Of a stretch of 64,000 nt of DNA, positions 58,270 to 64,000 are shown in pieces. Numbering within the stretch: the first letter of the stretch is position 1; each line of letters opens with the position of its first letter. The notes under the pieces were generated by a model, which made no database searches, was not told the DNA's origin, and worked only from the letters and a program-made list of their open reading frames with translations. Location: contig CM041535.1 of assembly GCA_023238725.1 (NCBI GenBank), positions 27,395,978-27,459,977 of the forward strand, written 5' to 3'. The DNA is from Scortum barcoo (taxonomy: Eukaryota > Chordata > Actinopteri > Centrarchiformes > Terapontidae). A program made the position numbers and the translations under genes.

Positions 58270-59418
58270 GATAGATAGATAGAGAGATAGATAGAGAGAT
58301 ATCTCTCTATCTATATATATAGATCTATATATCTCTATCTATAGATATATATATCTATCTATATATAGATATATGATATATAGATAGAGATATATATCTA
58401 TCTATAGATAGATATATGAGATAGATCTATAGATATATATCTCTATATATCTCTATATATATCTATATATATATCTATCTATATGATAGATATAGATATA
58501 TATGATGAGATATATATATATCTAGATAGATATATAGATCTGATATGATGATATATAGACTATATCTATAGATATAGATATCTCTATCTATATCTATATC
58601 TATATATATATATATATATATAGATAGATAGATAGATAGATATATATATATTCTCTATATATAGATATAGATATCTATATATAGATCTATACATATATAT
58701 CTATCTATCTATATCGATATATCTATATCTATAGATATATAGATCTAGATATATCTATAGATATAGATCTATATCTATAGATCTATATCTATAGATATCT
58801 AGATCTAGAGAGAGAGAGAGATAGATATATATCTATATATCTATAGATATATATAGATATATCTATAGAGATATATAGATATATATAGAAATAACAATGT
58901 TTATTTTACAGTAAAACATAAAAACTCCTGTAAATAAAGTTTACTGCTTTGTCTCATCCTGAAAAACAGACATATTACAATAAGTGGTATTGTAAACAGT
59001 TTTTATTTCCCCACGTCACGGCTGTGTTCTGAGATTATTATTAATAATAATAAAGATAATAGACGCTGCCTGGTGTAACATTAAATTTACTCGACAGCAG
59101 AACGTCAATGTGATGAAACTTTTAGAAAATCAGTATTTCACTGCTGGTTGTTTTAAGATCATAATAAAGTTTTTGTTATTTTTTCCTTCCCAGGTTAAAG
59201 CAGCAGGAGGACAGGTTAGGCCCCGCCCCCGCCGCGCCTCCGCGCCTGCCCCCGCCTCCTCTCAGAGCGTGAATGAGAGCGCAGACGAACACCTGAGCCG
59301 GCTGCTGGAGGAGAGAGACACCCTGCTGAGGACGGGCGTGTACACCCACGACGACCGAATCATCGCCGAGCTCAGCAGACAGATACAGGACGCCATGAGG
59401 GACCGCGGGAACCTCTGA
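29903..59418 (+). CDS. cep120: cep120, centrosomal protein of 120 kDa (20 coding exons; frame lesions)
   Basis: Exons: 29903-29951, 31352-31508, 32012-32126, 32225-32369, 34396-34544, 35800-36023, 36102-36326, 38476-38713, 38803-38992, 39275-39424, about 40205-40391, 40477-40570, 44934-45143, 45280-45369, 45486-45578, 46630-46791, 46885-47007, 47735-47833, 57123-57274, 59194-59418. They encode about 1,020 residues (human about 986): two N-terminal C2 domains, a third C2 domain (exons 9-12), a Pro-rich linker and a C-terminal coiled coil. Family knowledge: CEP120 acts at daughter centrioles in microtubule assembly, centriole elongation and ciliogenesis, and is altered in human ciliopathies. 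Odd: exon 6 has an 11-nt insertion, exon 11 a 4-nt insertion and a missing acceptor, and exon 20 a frame slip. All other exon phases agree. Identity is firm; function of this copy is uncertain. Confidence 0.93.
30005..30070. repeat. 20-bp tandem repeat, three units
   Basis: Units of AACTTTAATTAACTCTGTTT repeat three times and then decay into related AACTCTTTA words to about 30200. Confidence 0.75.
30281..30825 (-). mobile_element. L2-like LINE 3' fragment, internally deleted
   Basis: On the minus strand, a VKFPDDTTLV-like motif C remnant is followed by NNLHLNVSKTKELIVDFRRR, then an abrupt jump to VRLLN-like C-terminal sequence and an AT-rich 3' UTR ending AATAAAATCTTGAATC. The tail matches the copies at 22125 and 57619. 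It lies in cep120 intron 1 and is a dead copy. Confidence 0.75.
30825..30870. repeat. 12-bp tandem repeat (AGGTTAAACTTC)n
   Basis: About three and a half copies of AGGTTAAACTTC abut the 5' edge of the LINE fragment in cep120 intron 1. Confidence 0.75.
31352..31508 (+). CDS. cep120: cep120 exon 2 (C2A)
   Basis: Between TTCCCAG and CACAG|GTCTGC it encodes RHFPKSPRLSLVVQASFDG, then EQLATDP and ELAWELDRRTLHQHR. The FDGEQLATDP and LAWE-D motifs are diagnostic for CEP120. Confidence 0.95.
31722..31935. repeat. MITE-like ATTGATTAATCG-family repeat
   Basis: TCAATCGATTGGTCTACAAAATAG opens and ATTAATTGATCATCCAAACAG closes the segment, with a GAAATATTTGGCATTTTTA core. The same architecture recurs at 45795, 46175, 50865, 52740, 54271 and 55740. 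Confidence 0.5.
32012..32126 (+). CDS. cep120: cep120 exon 3 (C2A)
   Basis: Encodes LQRTPIKLQCFTVD and ESVGYIVLDLRSVQEVKQ, the end of the first C2 domain. The donor is ACAG|GTAAAA; it ends in phase 0. Confidence 0.95.
32225..32369 (+). CDS. cep120: cep120 exon 4
   Basis: Follows a (GT)n-TCAG acceptor and encodes EPRWYPLLSSKYTKQ and FKAKKAPPRQG, the end of C2A and the linker to C2B. One base is left over. Confidence 0.95.
32575..32931. mobile_element. hAT-like MITE with target-site duplication
   Basis: The left end CAGGGTGAGAAT mirrors the right end read in reverse (TAGGGGTGGGGGAAAT). Both sides are flanked by ATTATTAAT (32566-32574 and 32932-32940), fitting the 8-bp duplication of hAT elements. 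The ends inside contain ATCGATGCAT words. It is non-coding, in cep120 intron 4. Confidence 0.65.
34396..34544 (+). CDS. cep120: cep120 exon 5 (C2B)
   Basis: Encodes DQGYHQVGPADYCTDMFILS followed by VTVAFATKLEQ, opening the second C2 region. It lies between TTGTAG and ACAG|GTGAGG and ends in phase 0. Confidence 0.95.
35346..35610. mobile_element. Second, truncated copy of the hAT-like MITE
   Basis: Begins CTAGGGCTGGGAAT and contains TTATCGATGCATC, GTGTGTCCAAACATC and TTTTAAAAAAGCCGG, which match 32575-32740 in the same orientation. The right half is absent. Confidence 0.65.
35800..36023 (+). CDS. cep120: cep120 exon 6 (C2B), carrying an 11-nt frameshifting insertion
   Basis: The first part reads LIQSTMKLSSEGSEFFFYYS, then LLGNDITSEPFHNLLS. 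It then hits TTTAGCTGAGC (35908-35918) and a TGA stop at 35914. The downstream part, SPDFDHQPERASV to SQQPSLQ, is intact in another frame and ends at the CAG|GTGAGT donor. Removing the 11 nt restores both frame and exon phase (213 nt). The insertion looks like a GCTGAGC duplication spaced by TTTA. Acceptor (TTCCCACAG) and donor are normal. Confidence 0.9.
36102..36326 (+). CDS. cep120: cep120 exon 7 (C2B end)
   Basis: After a 78-bp intron it encodes IHLCCGNHSLGSTDVSLSAL, VEGAFVLKPPKR and LQPTVGVAVTLRREEVAPQ. In phase 0 at both ends. The donor CAG|GTACAA is followed within about 50 bp by a LINE. Confidence 0.95.
36372..37537 (-). pseudogene. L2-like LINE ORF2 remnant with the RT core deleted
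   Basis: One open minus-strand frame reads from the end of the endonuclease region through PKPWVNGEVHAKLKARTDAY-type linker sequence and RSFKQINSRKAPGPDGIPGR to DPLQFAYRPNRSTEDAIALT. It then jumps directly to the C-terminal ALQRVVKAAQHITRTELPS and MEDLYTQRCRKKATKII. Motifs A, B and C, including the catalytic aspartates, are missing, so it cannot be active. It lies in cep120 intron 7, antisense to the gene. Confidence 0.85.
37538..37700 (+). mobile_element. LINE 3' UTR in opposite orientation to the adjoining ORF
   Basis: TTTGAGCATTGTT and AGAATTTCATTGCCAGCAAC match the plus-strand L2-like 3' end at 22125-22380. It directly abuts the 5' side of the minus-strand ORF remnant, so together they resemble one 5'-inverted insertion. 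Confidence 0.6.
38476..38713 (+). CDS. cep120: cep120 exon 8, Pro/Ser-rich linker
   Basis: Encodes a low-complexity SLGNKEGSGAQTRSN start, a PPPGPPPLPPPSS run and ESEAESLLEEIQRGKQ. It is the disordered linker between C2B and C2C, weakly conserved except TESE-ES. It reads in frame with its neighbours. Confidence 0.85.
38803..38992 (+). CDS. cep120: cep120 exon 9 (start of C2C)
   Basis: Encodes a Gln/Ala/Ser-rich start and then SIPASAHHYCFSLDLRSLGN, the first strands of the third C2 domain. It lies between GTCCAG and CTCAG|GTGAAA. Confidence 0.92.
39275..39424 (+). CDS. cep120: cep120 exon 10 (C2C)
   Basis: Encodes YSYQFFGSAAPIMTNPPVEL and MEVSLPQSYCAFEF, ending QLQDTFLR. The FGSAAPIMTNPPVE block is near-identical across vertebrate CEP120. 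It leaves AG over for the next exon. Confidence 0.95.
40173..40204. repeat. (GT)n microsatellite at the cep120 exon 11 border
   Basis: About 16 GT units run directly into the coding sequence of exon 11, where a pyrimidine tract and AG acceptor would be expected. Confidence 0.95.
40205..40391 (+). CDS. cep120: cep120 exon 11 (C2C), with a 4-nt insertion and no normal acceptor
   Basis: By homology the exon reads VPLVVELWHRDSSSRDQLIG, RASI, then after an extra CATC (40278-40281) QLTHLLSSERSRVPTSTGEQ and SWRQTHQDQIAVVKPN. Phase to both neighbours works only if the exon starts at 40205 and the 4 nt are removed. The bases before 40205 are a (GT)n run ending TG, so no AG acceptor fits. The AG at 40205-40206 gives the wrong frame and a stop. 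The donor CCG|GTAAAA is acceptable. Confidence 0.82.
40477..40570 (+). CDS. cep120: cep120 exon 12 (C2C end)
   Basis: Encodes SEKVAELSYVATLEDLGLVR then AREVSVSDSSQ, finishing the third C2 domain. It lies between CATCAG and ACAG|GTGAGA and is in phase. Confidence 0.94.
40888..41092 (-). pseudogene. C-terminal end of the LINE ORF2
   Basis: LTALGTSFIERLLHPRLCEG and FLPAAVRLHN-type sequence, typical of the fish LINE C-terminus, lies just upstream of the 3' UTR and is split between two frames. Confidence 0.7.
41093..42500 (-). pseudogene. LINE reverse-transcriptase part of ORF2, frameshifted
   Basis: RT homology is spread over several frames: RKAAGPDGISSRLLKSCADQ; NSYRPVALTSHLMKTLERLV and LQFAYQPDIG; motif A FDFSSAFNTI (about 41870-41899), motif B TGAPQGTVLAPFLF and motif C FSDDSAVVG (about 41620), with the catalytic aspartate pair intact; then VKSYKYLGVHLNDK. 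At least three frame changes make it non-functional. Confidence 0.85.
42412..43707 (-). pseudogene. LINE endonuclease part of ORF2
   Basis: A 431-codon open frame starts GNVRSLPNKMDELAALTRHQ. It has APE-endonuclease landmarks: LLLFTETWL, the catalytic ISGDFNH motif, a DLFYANT segment and the GRADHNLVHL motif. A linker with KPWITPDIKALLKEKRRAF follows. The frame then runs out of homology into Pro-rich sequence, a frameshift ahead of RT. Confidence 0.85.
44934..45143 (+). CDS. cep120: cep120 exon 13, Pro-rich linker to coiled coil
   Basis: Encodes a Pro/Ala/Ser-rich segment and then DTLEYRTALELEMWKEEQED, LFDDQ, the conserved entry to the coiled coil. Preceded by a 4.36-kb intron that holds a LINE. 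In phase 0 at both ends. Confidence 0.92.
45280..45369 (+). CDS. cep120: cep120 exon 14 (coiled coil)
   Basis: Encodes LRKKELSHMQALAEEWRRRD followed by REREALVKKK, strongly conserved. The donor is AAG|GTGGAG, weaker than consensus; phase and homology support it. Confidence 0.93.
45486..45578 (+). CDS. cep120: cep120 exon 15 (coiled coil)
   Basis: Encodes EVEYNLLEEQLRKTLSDLEK, then REKQLMEAELE, with heptad-like Leu spacing. It lies between GTGTAG and GGAG|GTCGGA; 31 codons in phase. Confidence 0.92.
45795..46400. repeat. Two tandem MITE-like ATTAATCG-family repeats
   Basis: GGTTGCAACTACCAGTTTCT, TTGATTAATCAGTTTCTTGA and CCATAAAAGTCAGAAAAAAG form one unit to about 46145. A second starts near 46178 (GCGATTCATCTGCTGATGAT) and repeats the TCTATAAAAGTCAGAA core. 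Both lie in cep120 intron 15. Confidence 0.5.
46630..46791 (+). CDS. cep120: cep120 exon 16 (coiled coil)
   Basis: Encodes TQRLQRELRAEHELTHRELQ through RLMEEERGRLLQQ, 54 codons of charged helix. Acceptor GTTCAG, donor GCAG|GTAGAG. Confidence 0.93.
46885..47007 (+). CDS. cep120: cep120 exon 17 (coiled coil)
   Basis: Encodes LKQLEKEFQLYREQQNVRPE then FRLQSEINLLTLEK, matching the conserved RLQSEINLLTLEK segment. 41 codons, in phase. Confidence 0.95.
47735..47833 (+). CDS. cep120: cep120 exon 18 (coiled coil)
   Basis: Encodes VELERKLESTTKSKLHYKQQ then WGRALKELARFKQ, nearly invariant in the family. 33 codons; a 9.3-kb intron follows. Confidence 0.95.
49128..49158. repeat. (GA)n microsatellite
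   Basis: About 15 GA units follow (TG)n and GGGA runs; a (CA)n run lies at 49243-49279. Confidence 0.9.
49400..49840. repeat. Pyrimidine-rich tract, about 440 bp
   Basis: The plus strand is almost entirely C and T (TTTCTTTC, CTCTCT and CTTCCT words) with sparse purines. Its complement is a long polypurine tract, capable in principle of triplex formation. Confidence 0.85.
50032..50059. other. GC-rich hairpin
   Basis: GCGCTCGGC (50032-50040) and GCCGAGCGC (50051-50059) form perfect 9-bp arms around a 10-nt loop, inside a CG-richer block (49850-50280) of an otherwise AT-rich intron. Confidence 0.7.
52740..53000 (+). repeat. Inverted duplication, left arm
   Basis: About 260 bp is mirrored at 54271-54561. 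Shared words, read on this strand, are TCCTGCTGATGGATTCA, TTTGTGTTGAGCTGAAA, TTTGAGAAGATTTGTTT, GAGAAATGAAAACATCTGA and ATTAATCAATTAATTA. Confidence 0.85.
54271..54561 (-). repeat. Inverted duplication, right arm
   Basis: Reverse complement of 52740-53000 with small indels, separated from it by about 1.27 kb. The similarity includes the ATTAATCG-type repeat and about 45 bp flanking it, so a duplicated segment is likelier than two independent insertions. Confidence 0.85.
55027..55260. repeat. Compound (GT)n microsatellites
   Basis: Runs of GT broken by GAAT occupy 55027-55115, and a second run of about 20 units lies at 55218-55258. Confidence 0.95.
55366..55396. repeat. (TTTC)n microsatellite
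   Basis: About seven CTTT units follow one another. Confidence 0.9.
56173..56198. repeat. CRE/AP-1-like palindrome
   Basis: CTGTGACATCA (56173-56183), loop CAGA, TGATGTCACAG (56188-56198) is a perfect inverted repeat. Further TGATGTCA or GACGTCA words lie at about 56083, 56138 and 56212. Confidence 0.75.
57123..57274 (+). CDS. cep120: cep120 exon 19 (coiled coil)
   Basis: Encodes MTRLKKQQAELEAMRLRYLA and QELDDIRNELNR. Acceptor TTTGCAG, donor CAACAG|GTGAGG, leaving AG over. Confidence 0.95.
57538..57618. mobile_element. Right-end fragment of the hAT-like MITE, inverted
   Basis: GATTCCTCATCGATCAGTAA, AATCGATTATCAGATCAGTT and CTGCTACGTAG are the reverse complement of 32800-32885. An L2-like tail follows immediately. 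Confidence 0.65.
57619..57790 (-). mobile_element. L2-like LINE 3' UTR fragment
   Basis: On the minus strand it ends GATAATAAAATCTTGAATC; the AT-rich body (AAATAGAAATATAATATA on the plus strand) parallels 30370-30460. Same family as the copies at 22125 and 30281. Confidence 0.55.
58206..58888. repeat. Large AT/GATA/TATC compound satellite
   Basis: About 680 bp consists almost only of ATAT, ATAG and ATCT words in both polarities, with GATA-type runs on each strand. Many sub-segments are self-complementary. It lies in cep120 intron 19. Confidence 0.95.
59194..59418 (+). CDS. cep120: cep120 exon 20, C-terminus with a frame slip
   Basis: Spliced in phase it reads LKQQEDR and then a GC-rich stretch that stops at 59270-59272. 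The conserved end (NESADEHLSRLLEERDTLLR, TGVYTHDDRIIAELSRQI, then QDAMRDRGNL and TGA at 59416) lies in a different frame. Either one base is gained or lost between 59214 and 59265, or a 53-nt micro-intron 59215-59267 (GTTAGG...CTCAGAG) is removed. The latter would give in-frame SVNESADE but is very short for a vertebrate intron. Confidence 0.88.
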   Translation, partial: VKAAGGQVRPRPRRASAPAPASSQSVNESADEHLSRLLEERDTLLRTGVYTHDDRIIAELSRQIQDAMRDRGNL

Positions 59419-60565
59419 CAGCCAATCAGAGAGCAGAGACACACCTGAGACCGCAGGTAAGCCTCAGCCGAGCTCTGAGGCGGTTACAGTGACGATGTGC
59501 CAAATGTTCGGACATCCACGCCTCATTTTACACAGTTTACTTAGATTTAGTTTTATCTGTGAAAGTCACGTGTGCATTAGCGGAAAAGTCACCACAGAAA
59601 TTTAATTCATAATTGTTCCTTAAACTCACCTGAGCTTCACTTTGATCAGACGGAGAAACAAAAGGAGAAATATTCCAGCAGCTACGACACATTTCTGTGT
59701 AGAAATAAAGAAAACAGACCTGTTATCATGATACAGGAGAGGAAATGTTCTTTTGGTTTTATGACTTCATATTGGAAAATAACTGATTGATTATCTCTGA
59801 TGAAAGAACGTGAGATGATTTAATGAGCTTTGATAACAGCAGAAAAAGATTCAATCTCAATATTTAAATAAAGAAATAAAGACTTGATTTAATAATTGGG
59901 AGATAAATATGAGCCGTAGTTAAAATAAAACTTTAAAGGTTTCTTCTCTTTTAGTGAATGTTACGTTTGCAGGTTTAATTTCTATTCTATTGACAGATAA
60001 ATAAACTGTTCAGTTAAATCATTCAGATAAAGGATGAGGAGAAATTTAAAGCTTTTTATCTTTTAACCTACAATTAGTTCTTTAATCAAATTACAGCTGA
60101 ATTCATTTAATGTGTCTGATTATTTCTGTTTTCCTCCATGTGGTGAGTCTGCAGGACGTCTGAAGCTTTATTTTTCTTTTCACAAACGAAAAGAATCTCA
60201 TTGCTGTAAAAATGTTTGTTTATAGATTAATACATTTTAAATATGTTCGTCTCTTCTGCTCTCTAAAAACATGAGAGTTTTATACAAAGACTGAAAGTTT
60301 TTATTTAAAGGATTGAACCGCCGATTCTGCATGTTTGAACCTTAAAACCACAGACTGAGTCACTCTGTCTGTTGATCTTTAACTTTACATAAATATCCAG
60401 TTTCCTGGTCACAGCTTCTAAAATGTGAATATTTTTCTGTTTTTCTTTAACTTTTATGACCTGAAAGTCTTCTGGCTGTCAGTCACATTAATTTAAAAAC
60501 TAAACGATTAATCAAGATGTTAATTGGCACATTAATTCAGATTTTTATCAGTGAACAGTCGAAGC

Positions 60566-60579
60566 GTTGCCATGGAAAC
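60566..60579 (+). promoter_or_regulatory. RFX X-box-like motif
   Basis: GTTGCCATGGAAAC is an almost ideal RFX-factor X-box, about 1.15 kb downstream of the cep120 stop. RFX factors regulate ciliary genes; a link to this gene is inference. Confidence 0.4.
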
Positions 60580-61843
60580 AAAATAACTGATTAATCTTCT
60601 AAAACGAACCAAAACATTTCATAAAAAAAAAAACAACCTCCAGAGTTATTTTATGGATAAAAACGTCCAAATTCGGCGGTTCGTCCTTTAATGACTCTGA
60701 TTTGAAGCAGAGCAGGAAGTGAAGTGTGAGATGAAGTTATGGAGGCGTGTTGAGTTCATGAACAGTCTGTAAACTAAAGTTTGTCCTGATGAGGGTTTTT
60801 TATCTGACAGCAGGTGGCGCTGCAGCCTCAGAAAAAACGTCTGAGTCTGAGCTGCTGTGAGATTAATTTATTTTTAACATCAGAGTGTGTGTTTGTCTGT
60901 AATAAATTATTTTAACATGACTGTGTCTGTGTGTTTATTTTAAATAAAGTTTACACTGATGGAAAAATGAAGATCAAACCTTGTTTTTTTTTCTTTTGTT
61001 CACACGTGGTGTAAAAAGTGAAATAATTAAATTTATTGTTTTTATAACTGGTTTCGTATAAATAAAGTGAATCAGTATTGAATTAAAACATTAATTTAAC
61101 AGCTCAAAGAGGTGACACTTTTATTACTTAATATTAACATTATTTAAACACACAAAATAAATACTTAAAATCCCAGTAATGTCTGTTTCTCACTAAATGT
61201 GAATAAAGTTTTTACTTTCTCGTACAAATCTTCTCCTGAACTTTTCATCTGACTGGTTGAAGCTTTTTTAAAAACTAAATTTAGTATAAGATATAAAACT
61301 CAACTTTTCTTTTTGAGTTTATTTCCACCTGATTTACTTAAATAAAAGTAGCACAAAGTCAAAGTAATCCATTACAGTAGAGAAATATTACCTGTAACGT
61401 ACTAAAGTCTGTTAAAGTACTAATTATGCTGATCGGCTCCTGTAATGTTATATTACTAATTATTGTGGAGTTAGAGCTGAGTTTAAATACTTTATTTATT
61501 TAGTTAAGTAGTTTAACTTATAACCATGTTTTATTTTCAAAGCTGATCATATATTTTGTGTTTAAAATCTGTACTTTACTAAATGTTCTTATTTATATTA
61601 GAAAACTGCATATATGTCAAGAAAAACAGCTTTAGGGTAAAAAATCAAATGTTAGTGGGACCTAAAATATATAAATAATAATAATATATAAAAAATAAAA
61701 TCATTAATTTGAAACAATTCTTGGAAATAAAAGGCAAAAAAAGGTAAAATAAGAAATGAAACGAAGCTTGTGAAGGTGAAGTGAGATCAGAACCAGCTGG
61801 AGGTCAGACGACACGTGTTATCACATGTACAACAACATGTTAA

Positions 61844-61881
61844 CACACACACACACACACGGCTGTGTGTGTGTGTGTGTG
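61844..61881. repeat. (AC)n GGCT (GT)n perfect hairpin
   Basis: A run of AC dinucleotides is followed by GG and then CTGTGTGT-type repeats, giving a microsatellite that folds on itself. Confidence 0.85.
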
Positions 61882-63542
61882 AACGTGCTGACGGGGAGCA
61901 GCAGTCAGTTCCTGACTCATCCATCTACTGAGAGGACGACGGAGATAACGAGAGGGGAGAAATGTGGAGGTCTGAATCCTCCTTTAACATCTTATCGAGA
62001 GTTTTTATCTGAAACTTGTAAAACTTGTTTTGACTGATCTCACACACACACACACGGAGTTTTACTCACATGAGGACAAACAGGACGGATCATCTCTTCT
62101 CTGAAATAAACAAAAAAAACAAACTTTCAGTTCACGTTTCATCAAAGCAAAGTGAAAAAATAAAAATAAAATCTCACCTCAGCAGCTTCAGATCTTCATC
62201 ACATCGTCTTCATCAGCCGAAGCTGCAAATGTTTACGTATTTTTTTGTACATGTCTAAATTAAATGAATATAAACTGTCTTATTGAACATATGAGGGACG
62301 TTAAATAAATAAAGTTCATTTCAGATCTGCTCAGATCCTTTAATAAAGTAAAAGTACTCAAACTGTAATCTATTACAAGTAAAAGTCCTGCAGTTAAAGT
62401 TAAAGAAAGTACTCGGCCCCTGTGAGTAAAGTATTACAGCACATTACATTAACTCTTTACACTGTTTATAACTTCTTCATATACTGTCAGTTACTGTACT
62501 TACCTACAGTAAATACATGAAGTTCACACACACACACAGGCAGATTTTCTCACAGGGAAACTTTCCCACTTTTCTCCTCCAACATGTTTCCAATTAAAAG
62601 TTAAAAAAACTCCACAGCTTCATGTCTAATTGGTTTTGAAAGTGCGACCTCTCGTCTGCTTAATATTTTCCCCCCCGACAGGAAATTCCACCAAAAGCAA
62701 ACCATTACAGCCATTAAACACAAACACACACACACACAGATGTACTGATATCTGACTGTTATTACTGACGTCTTATTTTCAGCTGTCACACTTCATTTAA
62801 ATTCTGCGATATTTCTACTTTCTACACTTTATATTGACGTTTACGCTCATTTATGAGACTAAAACCTTAAATCTGTTAACCTGCCAGTTTTTTACAGATT
62901 TACAACAAAGCAGAAAACAAGAAAACGTCCCTCTTGTTCTTTTTCATTATTTCAATATTTAAAGCTCTTGTGATTCATTTTCAGTCTCTGGTGGATTAAT
63001 AACAAACCCAGAAACGATATGATCGCCCAGCTGCAGCTCGACGAAACGTTTTAGCTCCTTTTAGCTCGTTGTTTTGTTTTTAGCAGCTAAAGAGACACAG
63101 ATTTCCTTCAGGAGGTGGAGGAGACCAAACAACAGGAGCTAAAACAGAGAGACTTCAGTTCATGCTGAGACAAACACGACTTCACGTGAAGCATCATAAA
63201 CGAAAAATAAAAACTAAACTCAGCAATGTGAGACATGAGTGTTCACAGGGTTAAATATATTCAATTTTGGTAACTTATCATTTTAAAAACTCAAAGTACT
63301 TCCACGATGTGTATTTGTACTTTAGGAACATAAAAACATTTTTAAAAACTTTTCAAAAAACTATTCAAAAAATGATTTTCAGGCACTTTTTTTTTTGGCA
63401 CAAAAACTTGCAAAAAAAAAAAATCATGTCTCTGGTGGAAATGATCTTTTCACGCATTCACCAGATACTCTTTCAGATAGGCTGGTTTCAGTTTCCAGAG
63501 CTGGAAAAAGACCATAAAGCTCATTTTACTGAAGAGAACGAC

Positions 63543-63982
63543 GCTGAAGTTAGCTTCAGATTCGACAGTTAAGGGGAAAGTTAAGGGAAAATTAACTCTG
63601 AACATGCTGACCGACTGTTTGTCCATTGATTGATTGATTGTCTGTTTTTGTTCCTCTTACTGATGTAAAATCATTTTAGGCAGCTTTTAGAAGTCGTATA
63701 GTGGTTTCTGATCTAGTCCTGGTCCATCGTGGTCTAGATGTGGAAGAAAACAGTGAAATTTTTTTAAAAGACAATAAAGGTTATACAAATCTAATAATGG
63801 GTCTCAGACAAAGTTAATGTTTGACCCAAAACACCCAAAATGATTTCAAATCAATAAGAGGTTAAAAAAAAAAAAAAAGGACAATCAATAAAGAAACAGT
63901 CGATCAGCGCGTTCAGATAATTTCCCCTTAATTTTCCCCTTAACTGCCTCATTGGAAGCTGTGAATCTGAAGCTAACTTCAC
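63543..63982. repeat. Inverted repeat near window end, about 55-bp arms
   Basis: CTGAAGTTAGCTTCAGATTC and ACAGTTAAGGGGAAAGTTAA (63544-63594) are mirrored by TTTCCCCTTAATTTTCCCCT and GAATCTGAAGCTAACTTCAC (63918-63982) across a spacer of about 320 bp. It is likely a small transposon or MITE whose limits were not resolved. Confidence 0.7.
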
Positions 63983-64000
63983 TTTCCTGAAAACCTGAAA

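Larger units (their letters stand above)
57275..59193 (+). other. cep120 intron 19
   Basis: Holds the inverted hAT-like MITE end, the L2-like tail and the large satellite. A GACA run lies near 57946. No exon is seen. Confidence 0.6.
59419..64000. other. cep120 3' UTR and downstream intergenic DNA
   Basis: AATAAA strings at about 59703, 59868 and 60942 could terminate cep120. An RFX-type X-box lies at 60566-60579, a CTCF-like site at 60807-60821, an (AC)n(GT)n hairpin at 61844-61881 and an inverted repeat at 63543-63982. No further gene is supported. Confidence 0.5.

Overview
The window is vertebrate nuclear DNA, almost certainly from a teleost fish. It is intron-rich, with GT-AG introns from 78 bp to about 10.6 kb, and it carries fish-type L2/CR1/Rex1 LINE fragments, many dinucleotide repeats and several fish-type MITEs. 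The species cannot be named from the sequence. No bacterial, viral or toxin genes, CRISPR arrays, rRNA or convincing tRNA genes were seen.

Two protein-coding genes lie in tandem on the + strand. Positions 1006-24715 hold the last eight coding exons of znf608 (C2H2 zinc-finger protein of the ZNF608/ZNF609 family); the upstream coding exon(s) lie before base 1. All eight exons join in frame and give 1,212 residues plus a stop. A probable 3' UTR and about 5 kb of intergenic DNA follow. Positions 29903-59418 hold cep120 (centrosomal protein of 120 kDa, a centriole-elongation and ciliogenesis factor) in 20 coding exons, from a GC-box/ETS-type promoter near 29.7 kb to the stop at 59416-59418. Human ZNF608 and CEP120 both map to 5q23.2, so this neighbourhood is probably ancestral. 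The two genes do not form a pathway.

The main surprise is in cep120. Splice sites and exon content are conserved almost throughout, but four places do not read in frame: an 11-nt duplication-like insertion in exon 6 (35908-35918), a (GT)n run where the exon 11 acceptor should be (about 40205), a 4-nt CATC tandem insertion in exon 11 (40278-40281), and a frame slip or micro-intron in the last exon (59214-59267). znf608 in the same window is clean. Either this cep120 copy is decaying, or the source assembly has several local errors there.

The rest is introns and intergenic DNA. Two cep120 introns hold antisense LINEs: a rearranged L2-like copy (36.37-37.70 kb) that looks 5'-inverted, and a nearly full-length but frameshifted LINE (40.61-44.13 kb) with recognisable endonuclease and reverse-transcriptase motifs. 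Other structures are a 220-bp-arm inverted repeat (10.2-11.15 kb), an inverted duplication (52.7/54.3 kb), a hAT-like MITE with target-site duplication (32.57-32.94 kb), a pair of diverged direct repeats (20.9/23.1 kb), a 680-bp AT/GATA satellite (58.2-58.9 kb), a 440-bp pyrimidine tract (49.4-49.84 kb), and several stretches that look like conserved non-coding elements. I found no clearly new biological system; the strongest leads are the cep120 lesions and the fold-back repeats.
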